Source: Collimonas fungivorans (GTDB taxonomy: Bacteria; Pseudomonadota; Gammaproteobacteria; Burkholderiales; Burkholderiaceae_D). Taken from it: a stretch of 64,000 bases of DNA. The translations under genes and the position numbers were made by a program. Under the pieces are notes generated by a model. The model was not told where the DNA came from, searched no databases, and was given only the letters and a program-made list of their open reading frames with translations. Shown here in pieces: positions 55,041 through 63,934 of the stretch (position 1 is its first letter; each line of letters begins with the position of its first letter). Location of the stretch: positions 3,472,001 through 3,536,000 of the forward strand of contig NZ_CP013232.1 of the NCBI RefSeq assembly GCF_001584145.1. Reading direction: 5' to 3'.

Positions 55041-56846
55041 ATGCATAAAAATAAAGCCGGCAGCTGCGGCCGCGCACTAGCGGCGACTGCGATATGTATG
55101 CTTTTCTCGGGATTCCTGACCGCCTGCGCCGCCGCATCCGGCCCGGACGCAGTTACCCCCGACGGCGGCCGATATTACGGCCAGCTGGCGGACGGAAAAT
55201 TGCAGGGCCAGGGCAAAATAGAATGGGAAAACGGCGCGACCTACGAGGGCGGCTTTGAAAAAGGGCTGTTTTCCGGCAAAGGAAAATACCAGATAGATCT
55301 TGGCTATCAGTACGAAGGCGAGTTCAAGGACGGCATGAGATCCGGCCAGGGCCGCGCCGTCAATCCCGGCGGCACGGTGTACGTCGGACAGTTCGCCAAT
55401 AACGAATTCGACGGCCTCGGAAAGCTGACTTCCAGGAACGAGGAATACACGGGCCAGTTCAAGCAAGGATCATACGCCGGCAAAGGTGAAATAAAGTATC
55501 CGAACGGACGCACTTACAAAGGTGAGTTCGCCGATGGTCAATACCAGGGTAAAGGGCGCTACGAAGTAAAGGGCGAAGAATTCTACGAGGGGGAATTCGA
55601 CAAGGGAGAGTTCGCCGGACATGGCGTCTACCAAAGGAAAAACGGCTCCCGCTATGTCGGCGCTTTCAAGAAATGGCTGCCTGACGGCGGCGGCCGGCTT
55701 ACCGATGCAGGGGGCAATGTCTACGAAGGCATTTTTTCCGGCGGACGCCTGGTCGGCCAGGGACACTACACCGGCAAGGACGGCAGCAGCTACCAGGGCG
55801 GATTCAAGAACTGGAAATACCACGGACAAGGGATTTACCGGAGTGCCAAAGGCGACCGCTACACAGGAAATTTTGCGTACGGCTTCTATGAAGGCGAAGG
55901 CACCCTGGTTTACGCTACACCGCAAAAAGACGGCCGCACCAAGGACAGCGGCAACTGGAGCGAAGGTATCCTGGAAAATGCGGCGGCTGAAGCGCAAGCC
56001 AAGCTGAACATAGAAACCGCGCTGTACCAGCAGCGTGCCCTGCTCGACAAGGCCCTGGCGGCAGTCGCCCCGCGTGAACCGGGCAAGATCAACCTGTACC
56101 TGCTGGCTGTCGCCGGCGACGGTTCGCAAGAAGTATTTCACCGCGAAACGGATTTTGTGCGGGCGCAGTTCGACCGCGATTTTGGCACCCAGGGGCGTTC
56201 GATAGTACTGGTCAACAGCCGCAATACAGTGTCGCAGCAGCCGATGGCGACAGTCACCAGCATCCGCGAAAGCCTGAACGCCATCGCCGGCAAGATGGAC
56301 AAGGAAAAGGACATCCTGTTCCTGTACCTGACCAGCCACGGCTCGCGCGATCATGAGCTGATGCTGGCCCAGAATGGCATGGAGCTGCGTTATCTCAAGG
56401 CCACGGAACTGGGAAAAATGCTGGCTGAGTCCGGCATACGCTGGAAGGTGGTGGTGGTTTCGGCCTGCTATGCCGGCGGCTTCATCAATCCGTTAAAAAA
56501 CGAACACACCATGGTGATTGCCGCCGCACGCCCTGACCGCACTTCCTTCGGCTGTTCCGACGACAATGACTTCACCTATTTCGGGCGGGCCTTTTTCCAG
56601 AAATCCCTGCCTGGCAGCGCATCCTTCAGCGCGGCTTTCGACAAAGCCAAATCCCTGGTCGCTACCTGGGAGAACGACGATATCAAATCCGCCGGTAAAG
56701 ACGGCGAAGTACTGCATTCGGAACCGCAGATACATCACACCGCCCTGATCGACCAGTACCTGAAGACATGGCAGGCGCAGCTGAAAATCGCCGCGCCTGC
56801 GGCGAATGCAAAACAGGCGGCGGCGCCAGGCCCGGCGCCCAACTGA
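55041..56846 (+). CDS. Lipoprotein with MORN repeats and a C13 (caspase-like) protease domain
   Basis: A 601-aa protein. The lipobox LTAC near residue 30 indicates lipid anchoring. About eleven MORN repeats (each about 23 residues, YxGxFxxGxxxGxGxx pattern, for example YEGEFKDGMRSGQGR) span about residues 50-300. After a linker comes a C13 peptidase domain (about 350-580) with catalytic His433 in LTSHGS and Cys476 in VVSACYAGGF, typical of legumain/caspase-fold proteases. ATG 55041 has AGGG 6 nt upstream. MORN repeats usually bind phospholipids or proteins; the fusion suggests a membrane-associated protease. Partners and substrate unknown. Confidence 0.88.
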   Translation: MHKNKAGSCGRALAATAICMLFSGFLTACAAASGPDAVTPDGGRYYGQLADGKLQGQGKIEWENGATYEGGFEKGLFSGKGKYQIDLGYQYEGEFKDGMRSGQGRAVNPGGTVYVGQFANNEFDGLGKLTSRNEEYTGQFKQGSYAGKGEIKYPNGRTYKGEFADGQYQGKGRYEVKGEEFYEGEFDKGEFAGHGVYQRKNGSRYVGAFKKWLPDGGGRLTDAGGNVYEGIFSGGRLVGQGHYTGKDGSSYQGGFKNWKYHGQGIYRSAKGDRYTGNFAYGFYEGEGTLVYATPQKDGRTKDSGNWSEGILENAAAEAQAKLNIETALYQQRALLDKALAAVAPREPGKINLYLLAVAGDGSQEVFHRETDFVRAQFDRDFGTQGRSIVLVNSRNTVSQQPMATVTSIRESLNAIAGKMDKEKDILFLYLTSHGSRDHELMLAQNGMELRYLKATELGKMLAESGIRWKVVVVSACYAGGFINPLKNEHTMVIAAARPDRTSFGCSDDNDFTYFGRAFFQKSLPGSASFSAAFDKAKSLVATWENDDIKSAGKDGEVLHSEPQIHHTALIDQYLKTWQAQLKIAAPAANAKQAAAPGPAPN

Positions 56847-56908
56847 AGCAGCGCACCGCTTTAACGGAGGAAGCCGCCTCTGCTCAAAGACAACGGCTCG
56901 TCTGCAAG

Positions 56909-57310
56909 CTACTCGCCGTCTGCCGGCACCATATACGCGAATTCCCACGCGTGGCCGTCCAGGTCGCGGAAACCATGGCTGTACATGAAACCGTAGTCTT
57001 GCGGCTCTTCCGTGGTGCGCCCTCCGGCAGCGCAGCCGCCGGCAACCAGCTTGTCGACCTGGGCGCGGCTGTCGCATGAAACACAGATCAGCACCTCGCT
57101 CTGCTTGGTGGCGTCGCACACCGGCTGTTTGGCAAACCCCTGGAAAAAATCTTCTACCAACAGCATGGCGTACAGGTTCTCGCCAAGGATCATGCATGCC
57201 CCTTGGTCGTTGGTGAATTTCGGGTTGAAGTCATAACCGAGGCTCTTGAAGAAATCCTTCGATTTCGGCAAGTCCTTGACCGGCAGGTTGACGAAGATTT
57301 GCTTGTGCAT
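56909..57310 (-). CDS. VOC-family (glyoxalase/bleomycin resistance-like) protein
   Basis: A 133-aa protein of the vicinal oxygen chelate fold, with the repeat start HKQIFVNLPVKDLPKSKDFFKSLG and C-terminal SHGFRDLDGHAWEFAY. Enzymes of this type bind a metal through His/Glu residues; here the precise set is not certain. It lies 20 nt downstream of the DGPF-type gene in the same direction and may share an operon with it and the ECF sigma gene. Confidence 0.88.
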   Translation of the reverse strand: MHKQIFVNLPVKDLPKSKDFFKSLGYDFNPKFTNDQGACMILGENLYAMLLVEDFFQGFAKQPVCDATKQSEVLICVSCDSRAQVDKLVAGGCAAGGRTTEEPQDYGFMYSHGFRDLDGHAWEFAYMVPADGE

Positions 57311-57330
57311 GATCGTTCCTTTCAGATAAT

Positions 57331-57693
57331 TCAGACGGTTGCCTGCGTTGCAGCGATATCGCTGACGTCGAGTTCGCGCACCGGGCGCACTTCGATGCTG
57401 CCGTAGCGCGCAGGCGGGATCTTCGAAGCCCAGTGGATCGCCTCGTTGAGGTCCTTGGCTTCTATCATGTAGAAACCCGCCAGCTGTTCCTTGGTTTCGG
57501 CGAACGGGCCGTCGGTCAGGGACATCTGGCCGTTGCGCACCCGGATGGTGGTGGCCGTGTCGGTCGGCTGCAGCGCCTGCCCGGCAACAAAGTGGCCGCT
57601 ATCGCGCAGTTCCTCGACAAAGGCGAAACAGGTGCTGTCCGGACAGGCATGCAGCTTGTCCTGGGCAAGGTAGACAAGGCACAGATAGTTCAT
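57331..57693 (-). CDS. YciI-like protein with DGPF motif
   Basis: A 120-aa protein with the DGPF signature in SLTDGPFAETKEQLAGF, the mark of the DGPF/YCII-related family. ATG 57693 is chosen because GGAGACC lies just upstream. DGPF proteins are the usual partners of ECF42 sigma factors, one of which (frameshifted) lies 131 nt upstream. The precise reaction is unknown. Confidence 0.9.
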   Translation of the reverse strand: MNYLCLVYLAQDKLHACPDSTCFAFVEELRDSGHFVAGQALQPTDTATTIRVRNGQMSLTDGPFAETKEQLAGFYMIEAKDLNEAIHWASKIPPARYGSIEVRPVRELDVSDIAATQATV

Positions 57694-57824
57694 GATGGTC
57701 TCCAATAATGGCGAGGGTAATGGGTGACTACTGGCGGCGCAGCGCGCCGCCGGGGTCGCTTCATTTGCACTTACACTGATTAGTCGAACCGCAGGCAGCG
57801 GAATCGACAGCACTCCAAATATTT

Positions 57825-59068
57825 TTATTGTTCAGCCAGGCCGGCCAGCCGCCGGTGCAGGAAACGCCGCTCCGGCTCTTGCTGGGTCAAGGCCAGGGCC
57901 CGCCCGTAAGCGGCGCGTGCTTCCGCAACGTGACCCAGGCGCCGGTGCAGGTCGGCCTGCGCGGCGTGCGCCAGATGATAATTTTGCAACTGGCCGCCGG
58001 CAATCAGGTTATCCACCAAAACCAGCCCGGCATCCGGCCCTGGTGCATGGCGACCGCCACCGCCCGGTTCAATTCAATCACCGGCGTGGGTTCCAGCCGC
58101 AGCAAGGCGTCATACAGGCCGACGATCTGCTCCCAGTCGGTGGCGTCGGCCTGGCGGGCATCGGCATGGACGGCGGAAATGGCGGCCTGCAGGGCGTATG
58201 TGCCGAAACGCCCGGATGACAAGGCGCGCTCCACCAGCGCCGAACCTTCGGCGATATATTCTGCGTTCCACAAAGTGCGGTCCTGCTCGTCCAGCGGCAC
58301 CAGGTCGCCGGCGGTCGTACTACGCGCAATGCGGCGCGATTCATGCAGCAGCATCAGCGCCAGCAGGCTCATGACCTCCGGCTCCGGCAGCAGTTCCAGC
58401 AAGAGGCGCGTGAGGCGGATCGCTTCCTGCGACAGGTCATGGCGCGTCAGCGTCTCGCCCGAGGAGGCGGAATAACCTTCGTTGAACACCAGGTAAATGA
58501 CACGCAGCACCGTATGCAGGCGCGCCGGCAATTCGTCGCGGCCGGGAACCTGGTACGGAATGCGGGCATCGCGGATTTTCGCCTTGGCGCGCACGATGCG
58601 CTGCGCCAGCGTCGGCGCCGGGGTCAGGAAAGCATGGGCGATCTCTTCCGTGCTGAGGCCGCAGACTTCGCGCAAGGTCAGCGCAATCTGCGCATCCGGC
58701 GCCAGCGAAGGATGGCAGCAGGTGAATATCAGGCGCAGGCGATCGTCCTCGACATGCTCACGGTCATCGTCCGGGGCCTGGCTGTCGTCGGCGATTGCCT
58801 CGATCGATTCCGCCACGTCGTCGTAAGCGGTGAACCTGGCGCGGCGGCGTATGCCGTCGATGGCCTTGAAGCGCCCGGCCGACACCAGCCACGGCACCGG
58901 CTTGTCGGGGATGCCGTCGCGCGGCCATTGCTCCATCGCCGCCTTGAACGCGTCTTGCAAGGCTTCTTCGGCCAGGTCGAAGTCGCCCAGCAGGCGGATC
59001 AGCGTGGCGAACACGCGGCGCGATTCGCTACGGTAAATACCTTCGATCGTGGCGCTAATTGACATCAT
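57825..59068 (-). pseudogene. ECF42-type sigma factor, apparent single frameshift
   Basis: The repaired product would be 414 aa. Region 2 and 4 (SESRRVFATLIRLLGDFDLAEEA and LREVCGLSTEEIAHAFLTPAPTLAQRIVRAKAKI) are followed by the long ECF42 C-terminal extension with TPR-like helices (PVIELNRAVAVAMHQG, then DNLIAGGQLQNYHLAHAAQADLHRRLG). Near 58033-58040 the frame breaks after HQG; one extra base gives the family continuation GPDAGLVLVDNL. Start is ATG 59068 or 59065. ECF42 factors are not controlled by a classic anti-sigma factor but through this extension, which is intact once repaired. Confidence 0.82.
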
Positions 59069-59266
59069 GCGGGCATCGTGTCGGCATCGTATTGGAGTCG
59101 TCTCTTGATAGTTTTTTGCGCGGTGCAGCACACCGCTTGGCGATAGCTGCTTATTCGGACAGCGCCGTCGCTCCCTGTCCCACGAGAATAATACATTGAA
59201 TCGCTGCCCTGCCAAGCTCGCCGGTCCGGCGGCGCTACAGATTCTGGGCTTGACTTCACCATCCAA

Positions 59267-59294
59267 TATAATAGAAAATAATTCCATTATTATA
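59267..59294. promoter_or_regulatory. AT-rich inverted repeat upstream of XRE-cupin gene
   Basis: TATAATA and TATTATA form a 7-bp inverted repeat with a 14-nt spacer, 22 nt upstream of ATG 59316. It may be an autoregulatory operator, and TATAAT also resembles a -10 box. Confidence 0.5.
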
Positions 59295-59315
59295 GAAACC
59301 GAGGAATCGCCTCCC

Positions 59316-59885
59316 ATGGACATCAACGCCCGCATCGCCGCCCGCGTCAGCTTCCTGCGCCAGGAACGCGGCCTGTCGCTGGATGCGCTGGCTACCCGGT
59401 GCAGCGTCAGCCGTTCCATGATTTCCCTGATCGAGCGGGGTCAAAGCAACGCCACCGCGGTGGTCCTGGAAAAACTGGCGACCGGGCTCGGCGTGATGCT
59501 GCCCGCCCTGTTCGAAGATCCGCAGCCGCAAACCTCCCCCCTCATCCGCCATGCCGACCAGCCGCAATGGCGCGATCCGCAATCGGGTTATTTACGCCGC
59601 AATATCTCGCCGCCGGACCCGCTATCGCCGCTGCGGATCGTGGAAGTGCTGTTTCCGGCCGGCGCCCGGGTGACTTACGAAACCGCCGCGCGCGAAGCCC
59701 TGGTCTACCAGCAGGTATGGATCCTGGAAGGCAAGATGGATATCGCCGTCGGCGCTGCGCAGTATTCGCTCGAAGCCGGCGACTGCCTGGCGTTCCAGCT
59801 GGACAGCCCGGTCGCCTACCACAACCCCCATCGCAAACCTGCGCGTTACGCCGTCGCCAGCAGCACGGACAACGCGCGCCAATAA
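59316..59885 (+). CDS. XRE-family regulator with C-terminal cupin
   Basis: A 189-aa regulator. The HTH (about 8-62) has VSFLRQERGLSLDALATRCS and VSRSMISLIERGQSNATAVVLEKLA. The cupin half (about 105-185) contains ALVYQQVWILEGKMDI and EAGDCLAFQLDSPVAYHNP. ATG 59316 is chosen because the upstream frame is non-coding in character. The GNAT gene follows after 9 nt and is probably its regulated partner. Confidence 0.9.
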   Translation: MDINARIAARVSFLRQERGLSLDALATRCSVSRSMISLIERGQSNATAVVLEKLATGLGVMLPALFEDPQPQTSPLIRHADQPQWRDPQSGYLRRNISPPDPLSPLRIVEVLFPAGARVTYETAAREALVYQQVWILEGKMDIAVGAAQYSLEAGDCLAFQLDSPVAYHNPHRKPARYAVASSTDNARQ

Positions 59886-59894
59886 GGAACCGGC

Positions 59895-60437
59895 ATGCAA
59901 GACAACATACAGATCCGTCGCCTGGACTCACTTGATGCGGCGGCGATTACCGCCCTGAGCGAGATCCTGATCGATTGCGTCGACGGCGGCGCCTCGGTCA
60001 GCTTCATGCATCCCCTGACGCGTACCCGTGCGGACAATTTCTGGAATGGCGTCACTCCCGGCGTAGCCGCCGGCGAACGTTTGCTGCTGGTGGCCCAGGA
60101 TCAGGATGGTACGATTCTCGGCACGGTGCAGGTGGTGCTGAGCCAGCCGGAAAACCAGCCGCATCGCGCCGACGTGGCGAAACTGCTGGTTCATCGCAAG
60201 GCGCGGCGCGCCGGTTTGGGAGCGGCGCTGGTGACGGCGGCGGAACATGCCGCGGCGCTCGCCGGCAAGCGTTTGCTGGTGCTGGATACGGTCACCGGCA
60301 GCCCGGCGGAGCAGCTATACAAACGACTGGGATGGCAGGTGTCCGGCGTGATTCCCGACTACGCGCTATGGCCGGATGGCCGCTTGTGCGCCACGACCAT
60401 CTTCTACAAGCATATAGGAAACGGCACGGCAGCCTGA
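59895..60437 (+). CDS. GNAT-family N-acetyltransferase
   Basis: A 180-aa acetyl-CoA-dependent N-acetyltransferase. The GNAT core is visible as LVAQDQDGTILGTVQVVLS, then VAKLLVHRKARRAGLGAALVTAAEHAA (with the acetyl-CoA loop RRAGLGAAL) and LLVLDTVTGSPAEQLYKRLGW. It starts 9 nt after the XRE-cupin gene. Substrate (amine, amino acid or drug) cannot be assigned. Confidence 0.92.
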   Translation: MQDNIQIRRLDSLDAAAITALSEILIDCVDGGASVSFMHPLTRTRADNFWNGVTPGVAAGERLLLVAQDQDGTILGTVQVVLSQPENQPHRADVAKLLVHRKARRAGLGAALVTAAEHAAALAGKRLLVLDTVTGSPAEQLYKRLGWQVSGVIPDYALWPDGRLCATTIFYKHIGNGTAA

Positions 60438-60442
60438 GCCGG

Positions 60443-61690
60443 CTACTTCGTGTAAGCGGGGAGCTCTGTTTGCGGCGGCGCGGTGCCGGCGCCAAAATTG
60501 CTGGGGAAACGCGCATCGCGCAGCTTCATGAAAGGCGTTTCGATCAATCGATACAGCAAGTATCCGCCCACGATGCTGATCAAGGCGATCAGGACAACTT
60601 CGATCGCCGGGTCAATGCCGGCGCGCTTCAGGATCGGGTGGGCGATCATCGCGAGCGGCTTGTGCATCAGGTAGATGGCGTAAGACCATGCGGCCAGCTG
60701 GGCTGCGCCCGGTATCCGCCAGCGGTACAGATAGCTGCACGGACTGAGCGCGGCGACCACCAGCAGCGCGAAGGCGACGGCAATCAGCGAATAGCCGAAT
60801 CCGCTCATGAAGAACCCGTAGCCATAGCCCTCGATATAGTAATAATTAACGGCCAGGTAGAAAAGCAGCGCCACCGCCAGGCCGCCGAAAAACAAGGACA
60901 AGTGGCCGCGGCGCAGGATCTTTTGCCAGAGATCGCGGTGAAAATTCTTCAGGATGGCGACAGCGATACCCGGCAGGAACTCATCAAAGCGGCAAAAGCT
61001 CGAGTAGTAGACATTCGGGTAATAGCCACCGACCGCACCGCCGGCTTCCCGTCCATACTGCAGCCACAATAGGCTGCGCAGCGCGATCCCGGCCAGCATC
61101 AGCAGGCCGAGGGCGGCCCAGGCCAGCCGGATCGACTTGCCATACCTGGCGGCGAGGATAACGGCGGCCGGCAACAACAGATAAAACTGTTCCTCTATGC
61201 ACAACGACCAGGCATGGGAAAAAGCGGTTCCCGGCTGCAGCCACAGGTTCTGCGTGAAAGTGAGGAAGCGCCACAACGGCGGCGGCGCATTTCCTCCCAT
61301 TACCACGGGAAACAGAAAATAAAGCGCCAGCACAAAGTAGAAATTGGGCAGCGTCCGAAGGAATCTCCTGGCGTAGAAATGCCTGAGCGAAAGCCGCTGC
61401 CCGCGGGCGACGCCGGCAAAGATCTGGTTGCTGATAAGGTATCCGCTCAGCACAAAGAACAGGTCGACTCCGGTCCAGCCCACCTTGCTGGCCCAGCCGA
61501 ATGTGGCTGAGCCGCTGACAAACGCCATGTAGTGGTACATGAATACCAGCGTGATCGCCGCGGCGCGCAGCGTGTCCAGGCCGTGGTTGCGATGCGGCGC
61601 GTTTACAGGATGGCGCGTGGTGGGTGGCATGGCAGGAATGGTGGGATTTATCGGGAGTCGGCTGCAGGCCGCGGGCATTTTTCCGAACAT
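60443..61690 (-). CDS. Acyltransferase 3 family membrane protein
   Basis: An inner-membrane O-acyltransferase of 415 aa with about ten hydrophobic helices. It has the family motif GLDTLRAAAITLVFMYHYMA with catalytic-site His, WTGVDLFFVLSGYLI, RRFLRTLPNFY and SLCIEEQFYLLLPA. ATG 61690 has AGGTG about 6 nt upstream; ATG 61630 is an alternative closer to the family start. The structured RNA at 61723-61876 ends 33 nt upstream, in the same direction, so it may be the gene's leader. Family members modify surface glycans. Confidence 0.85.
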   Translation of the reverse strand: MFGKMPAACSRLPINPTIPAMPPTTRHPVNAPHRNHGLDTLRAAAITLVFMYHYMAFVSGSATFGWASKVGWTGVDLFFVLSGYLISNQIFAGVARGQRLSLRHFYARRFLRTLPNFYFVLALYFLFPVVMGGNAPPPLWRFLTFTQNLWLQPGTAFSHAWSLCIEEQFYLLLPAAVILAARYGKSIRLAWAALGLLMLAGIALRSLLWLQYGREAGGAVGGYYPNVYYSSFCRFDEFLPGIAVAILKNFHRDLWQKILRRGHLSLFFGGLAVALLFYLAVNYYYIEGYGYGFFMSGFGYSLIAVAFALLVVAALSPCSYLYRWRIPGAAQLAAWSYAIYLMHKPLAMIAHPILKRAGIDPAIEVVLIALISIVGGYLLYRLIETPFMKLRDARFPSNFGAGTAPPQTELPAYTK

Positions 61691-61722
61691 GGCGTACACC
61701 TGCCCTGCTTCGCACATCACAC

Positions 61723-61876
61723 AAAAAAAGCCCGCCGAAGCGAGCTTTGCAATGACCGATACTTGAGGAGATTCGCGTAATCCCGTGCTATCTGCAAAGT
61801 GACTACGCCGCGAATGAATCTACTCAAGTATCTACCATCAAACATTTTCTGGACACGCACGACAGCCTGTGCGTGA
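61723..61876 (-). ncRNA. Candidate structured small RNA or terminator-type leader
   Basis: A promoter-like pair TTGCAT (61905-61910) and CATACT (61882-61887) is spaced 17 nt and gives a start near 61876. The RNA would carry a 7-bp hairpin CACGCAC/GTGCGTG (61854-61875), a long-range stem GATACTTGAG/CTCAAGTATC (61758-61767 with 61823-61832) with inner ATTCGCG/CGCGAAT pairing, and a terminator stem with UUCG tetraloop (61727-61748) followed by seven U. It is about 154 nt. No known family is recognised. Confidence 0.65.
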
Positions 61877-62009
61877 AACCCAGTATGCAACATGACTTAT
61901 CCGGATGCAAGTTTTTTTTGATGCTTTTCTGTCCAAGCGCAAATCGCTTTCAGGATGATGGCTGGTAGACTCCAATTTCCACGCTCCTCACCTGCCCGAT
62001 GGAAGAAAA

Positions 62010-63587
62010 ATGCACAGCGCGACCAGAGCCGAAACGATTTCCGCCAACCCGCCTATGGACGACCAAACGCGCCGCGGGCATCGACCCTTGAGCGCCCGCT
62101 GGCTGGCGCCGTTCGTGTTGCTGGCATCCAGCTTTTGCACAACCGTCCGCGCGGCCGAAGCCTCGCCCTGCCCGCCCGACTGGGAAGCGCAGATCTGCGA
62201 ACTCAAGTCGGTAGTGGACGTGCTCAAGAAAGAACACCTGACGGAGATCGATGTCCCGGCCTTCCTCGACGAAACCATCCGCCTCGGCGTCAAGACCCTG
62301 CCCTACGCCCGCTTCCTCAATGCGCAGGAACAGCAGGAACAGGTAAAAAAAGACCAGCGCACGCGCAATGGCGCGCCCGGCATCGGCATCATTTTCGAGA
62401 CTTTGCCGGACGGCTTGCATATTATCGATGTGGTGCCCGACGCGCCTGCAGCACTGGCCGGGGTGCGTACCGGCGACCTGGTGGTGGCGATGGACGGCAA
62501 CAGCATGGTAGGCATCGACAATACCGAAATCGCCAAGTACGCCAATGGCGAAGCCGGTGCGCCACTCAAGCTGACGCTGTTGCGCGGCGCTTCGCAGCAA
62601 CGGCTCGAATTCTCTCCGCTGCGCGCAATCATCAAGCCGCGGCCGGCAAGCGCCAGGCGGCTCGACGGTAATGTGCTGTACACCCGGCTGGCCAGCTTTC
62701 CTGAACCCACCATCGGCGATTACATAGACGTGGTGCAAGCGGAGCGTAAAAAAGGACCGCCGGCCGCAGCAGTGGTCCTCGACCTGCGCATCAACGGCGG
62801 CGGCGCGCTCAATGCGGCGATCGGCATTACAGCGCTGTTCGCCGGCCGCGACAAGACAGCAATGGTCACGCTGCAGCGCGACGACAAGATCCAGCATCGC
62901 ATCAGCACCAACTGGCCGGACTATGACCTGCCGGTCATGCAGGGCCAGGATCCGCTGGCGCCGCTGCAAAGCGACGACTGGTGGCGCAGCGTGCCGCTCA
63001 TCGTGCTGATCGACGGCCAAAGCGCTTCCGCCGCGGAAGCCACCGCCGCCGCCCTGAAAGACCTCGGCCGCGCCAGGCTGCTGGGCACCCCGACCTACGG
63101 CAAGGGCATGGCGCAAACCGGCGTCGGCACACGCGACGGTACTTACGTCGTCTGGAGCAATGCGCGCAACTTGCGGCCGAACGGTTGTCCGATGGAAGGT
63201 TATGGCGTGGTGCCTGACTGGATCGTGCCGCCGCGCAAAGACGCCGACATGGATGGCGTCCTGCTCGGTTATCGCGAAGTCGATATCCCGCGCGCCGCCT
63301 ACGCCAACAAACCGGCGCCCGATCCCTTCGCCGATGTGCGCAAGGAGCGCCAGCGCCTGCGCGACCGCCGCGCGCTGGCCAAGCTGGACCCGGCCAACAG
63401 CGCGGCGTTGCCGCAAAAGGAATTCGGAACCGCCAAGGATTGGCAGCTGGAACAGGCGCTCAACGCGCTGGCCGGCAAGCCGGTGCAGACGGTGAGCGTG
63501 AATCCGAGGTTCATGCCTGCGCAACCGGCGTGCATGAAACTCGAGGGACAGGTAACGGAACAGAAAACCGGGCCAAAAACGCAGTGA
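62010..63587 (+). CDS. S41-family C-terminal processing protease
   Basis: A periplasmic serine protease of 525 aa. A signal-like hydrophobic segment (LAPFVLLASSFCTTVRA) is followed by a PDZ domain (about 120-205; GIGIIFETLPDGLHIIDVVPDAPAALAGVRTGDLVVAMDG) and the S41 core. The catalytic Ser340 is in GQSASAAEA and Lys365 in TYGKGMAQ, spaced 25 residues as in CtpA. GGAAG lies 5 nt before ATG 62010; ATG 62055 is an alternative. Substrate not determined. Confidence 0.9.
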   Translation: MHSATRAETISANPPMDDQTRRGHRPLSARWLAPFVLLASSFCTTVRAAEASPCPPDWEAQICELKSVVDVLKKEHLTEIDVPAFLDETIRLGVKTLPYARFLNAQEQQEQVKKDQRTRNGAPGIGIIFETLPDGLHIIDVVPDAPAALAGVRTGDLVVAMDGNSMVGIDNTEIAKYANGEAGAPLKLTLLRGASQQRLEFSPLRAIIKPRPASARRLDGNVLYTRLASFPEPTIGDYIDVVQAERKKGPPAAAVVLDLRINGGGALNAAIGITALFAGRDKTAMVTLQRDDKIQHRISTNWPDYDLPVMQGQDPLAPLQSDDWWRSVPLIVLIDGQSASAAEATAAALKDLGRARLLGTPTYGKGMAQTGVGTRDGTYVVWSNARNLRPNGCPMEGYGVVPDWIVPPRKDADMDGVLLGYREVDIPRAAYANKPAPDPFADVRKERQRLRDRRALAKLDPANSAALPQKEFGTAKDWQLEQALNALAGKPVQTVSVNPRFMPAQPACMKLEGQVTEQKTGPKTQ

Positions 63588-63632
63588 TCGTCGATTGCAC
63601 GCAGAACCAGGGATTTTGACTCTTGCGGCGTT

Positions 63633-63890
63633 TCACGCGCCAAGGAAATTTTCTGATGCGTTTCCTTGATGCGATAACATGCCACCCCAATTCTGGACCG
63701 GCTTTTCCACCATGCTGGCCCGCCAGTCGCCCACATAGCCAAACGTGGGAGCGGGTATGGGATCAGTGAACCAGAAGCTGGTCTGCATGACGACATCGGG
63801 CTCGCCAAACCAGTGCGCCCGGCCGTCGCCGTCCATGACCCACCACCTGGCGCCCTGCGGCGCCTGGCTCCAATCGATATTCCATTCCAT
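63633..63890 (-). CDS. Small protein of unknown function, Trp-rich
   Basis: An 85-aa protein (MEWNIDWSQAPQGARWWVM start). GAGGG lies 7 nt before ATG 63890; an upstream ATG at 63938 overlaps the stop of the next gene as ATGA. The many Trp residues (WSQAPQGARWW, AHWFGEPD, NWGGML) and WSQAP opening recall small proteins in phage tail regions, but no family can be named. Confidence 0.6.
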   Translation of the reverse strand: MEWNIDWSQAPQGARWWVMDGDGRAHWFGEPDVVMQTSFWFTDPIPAPTFGYVGDWRASMVEKPVQNWGGMLSHQGNASENFLGA

Positions 63891-63934
63891 AGCAGGACCC
63901 TCAGTGCTGTTCTCATCCACCGCGCATGCGCGAT

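Noticed and set aside
55180..55960. Repeated DNA pattern that could be read as a CRISPR-like or minisatellite array
   Set aside because: It is the coding sequence of MORN repeats; units vary, and no conserved repeat with unique spacers exists.
61854..61876. Similarity of the CACGCACAGG hairpin to a c-di-GMP riboswitch
   Set aside because: The rest of the GEMM consensus (GCAAACC, ACGCAAAGCC) is missing, so the match is limited to a short stem.
61950..63524. Long antisense open frame opposite the S41 protease
   Set aside because: Composition follows the codon pattern of the protease on the other strand; no domain visible.
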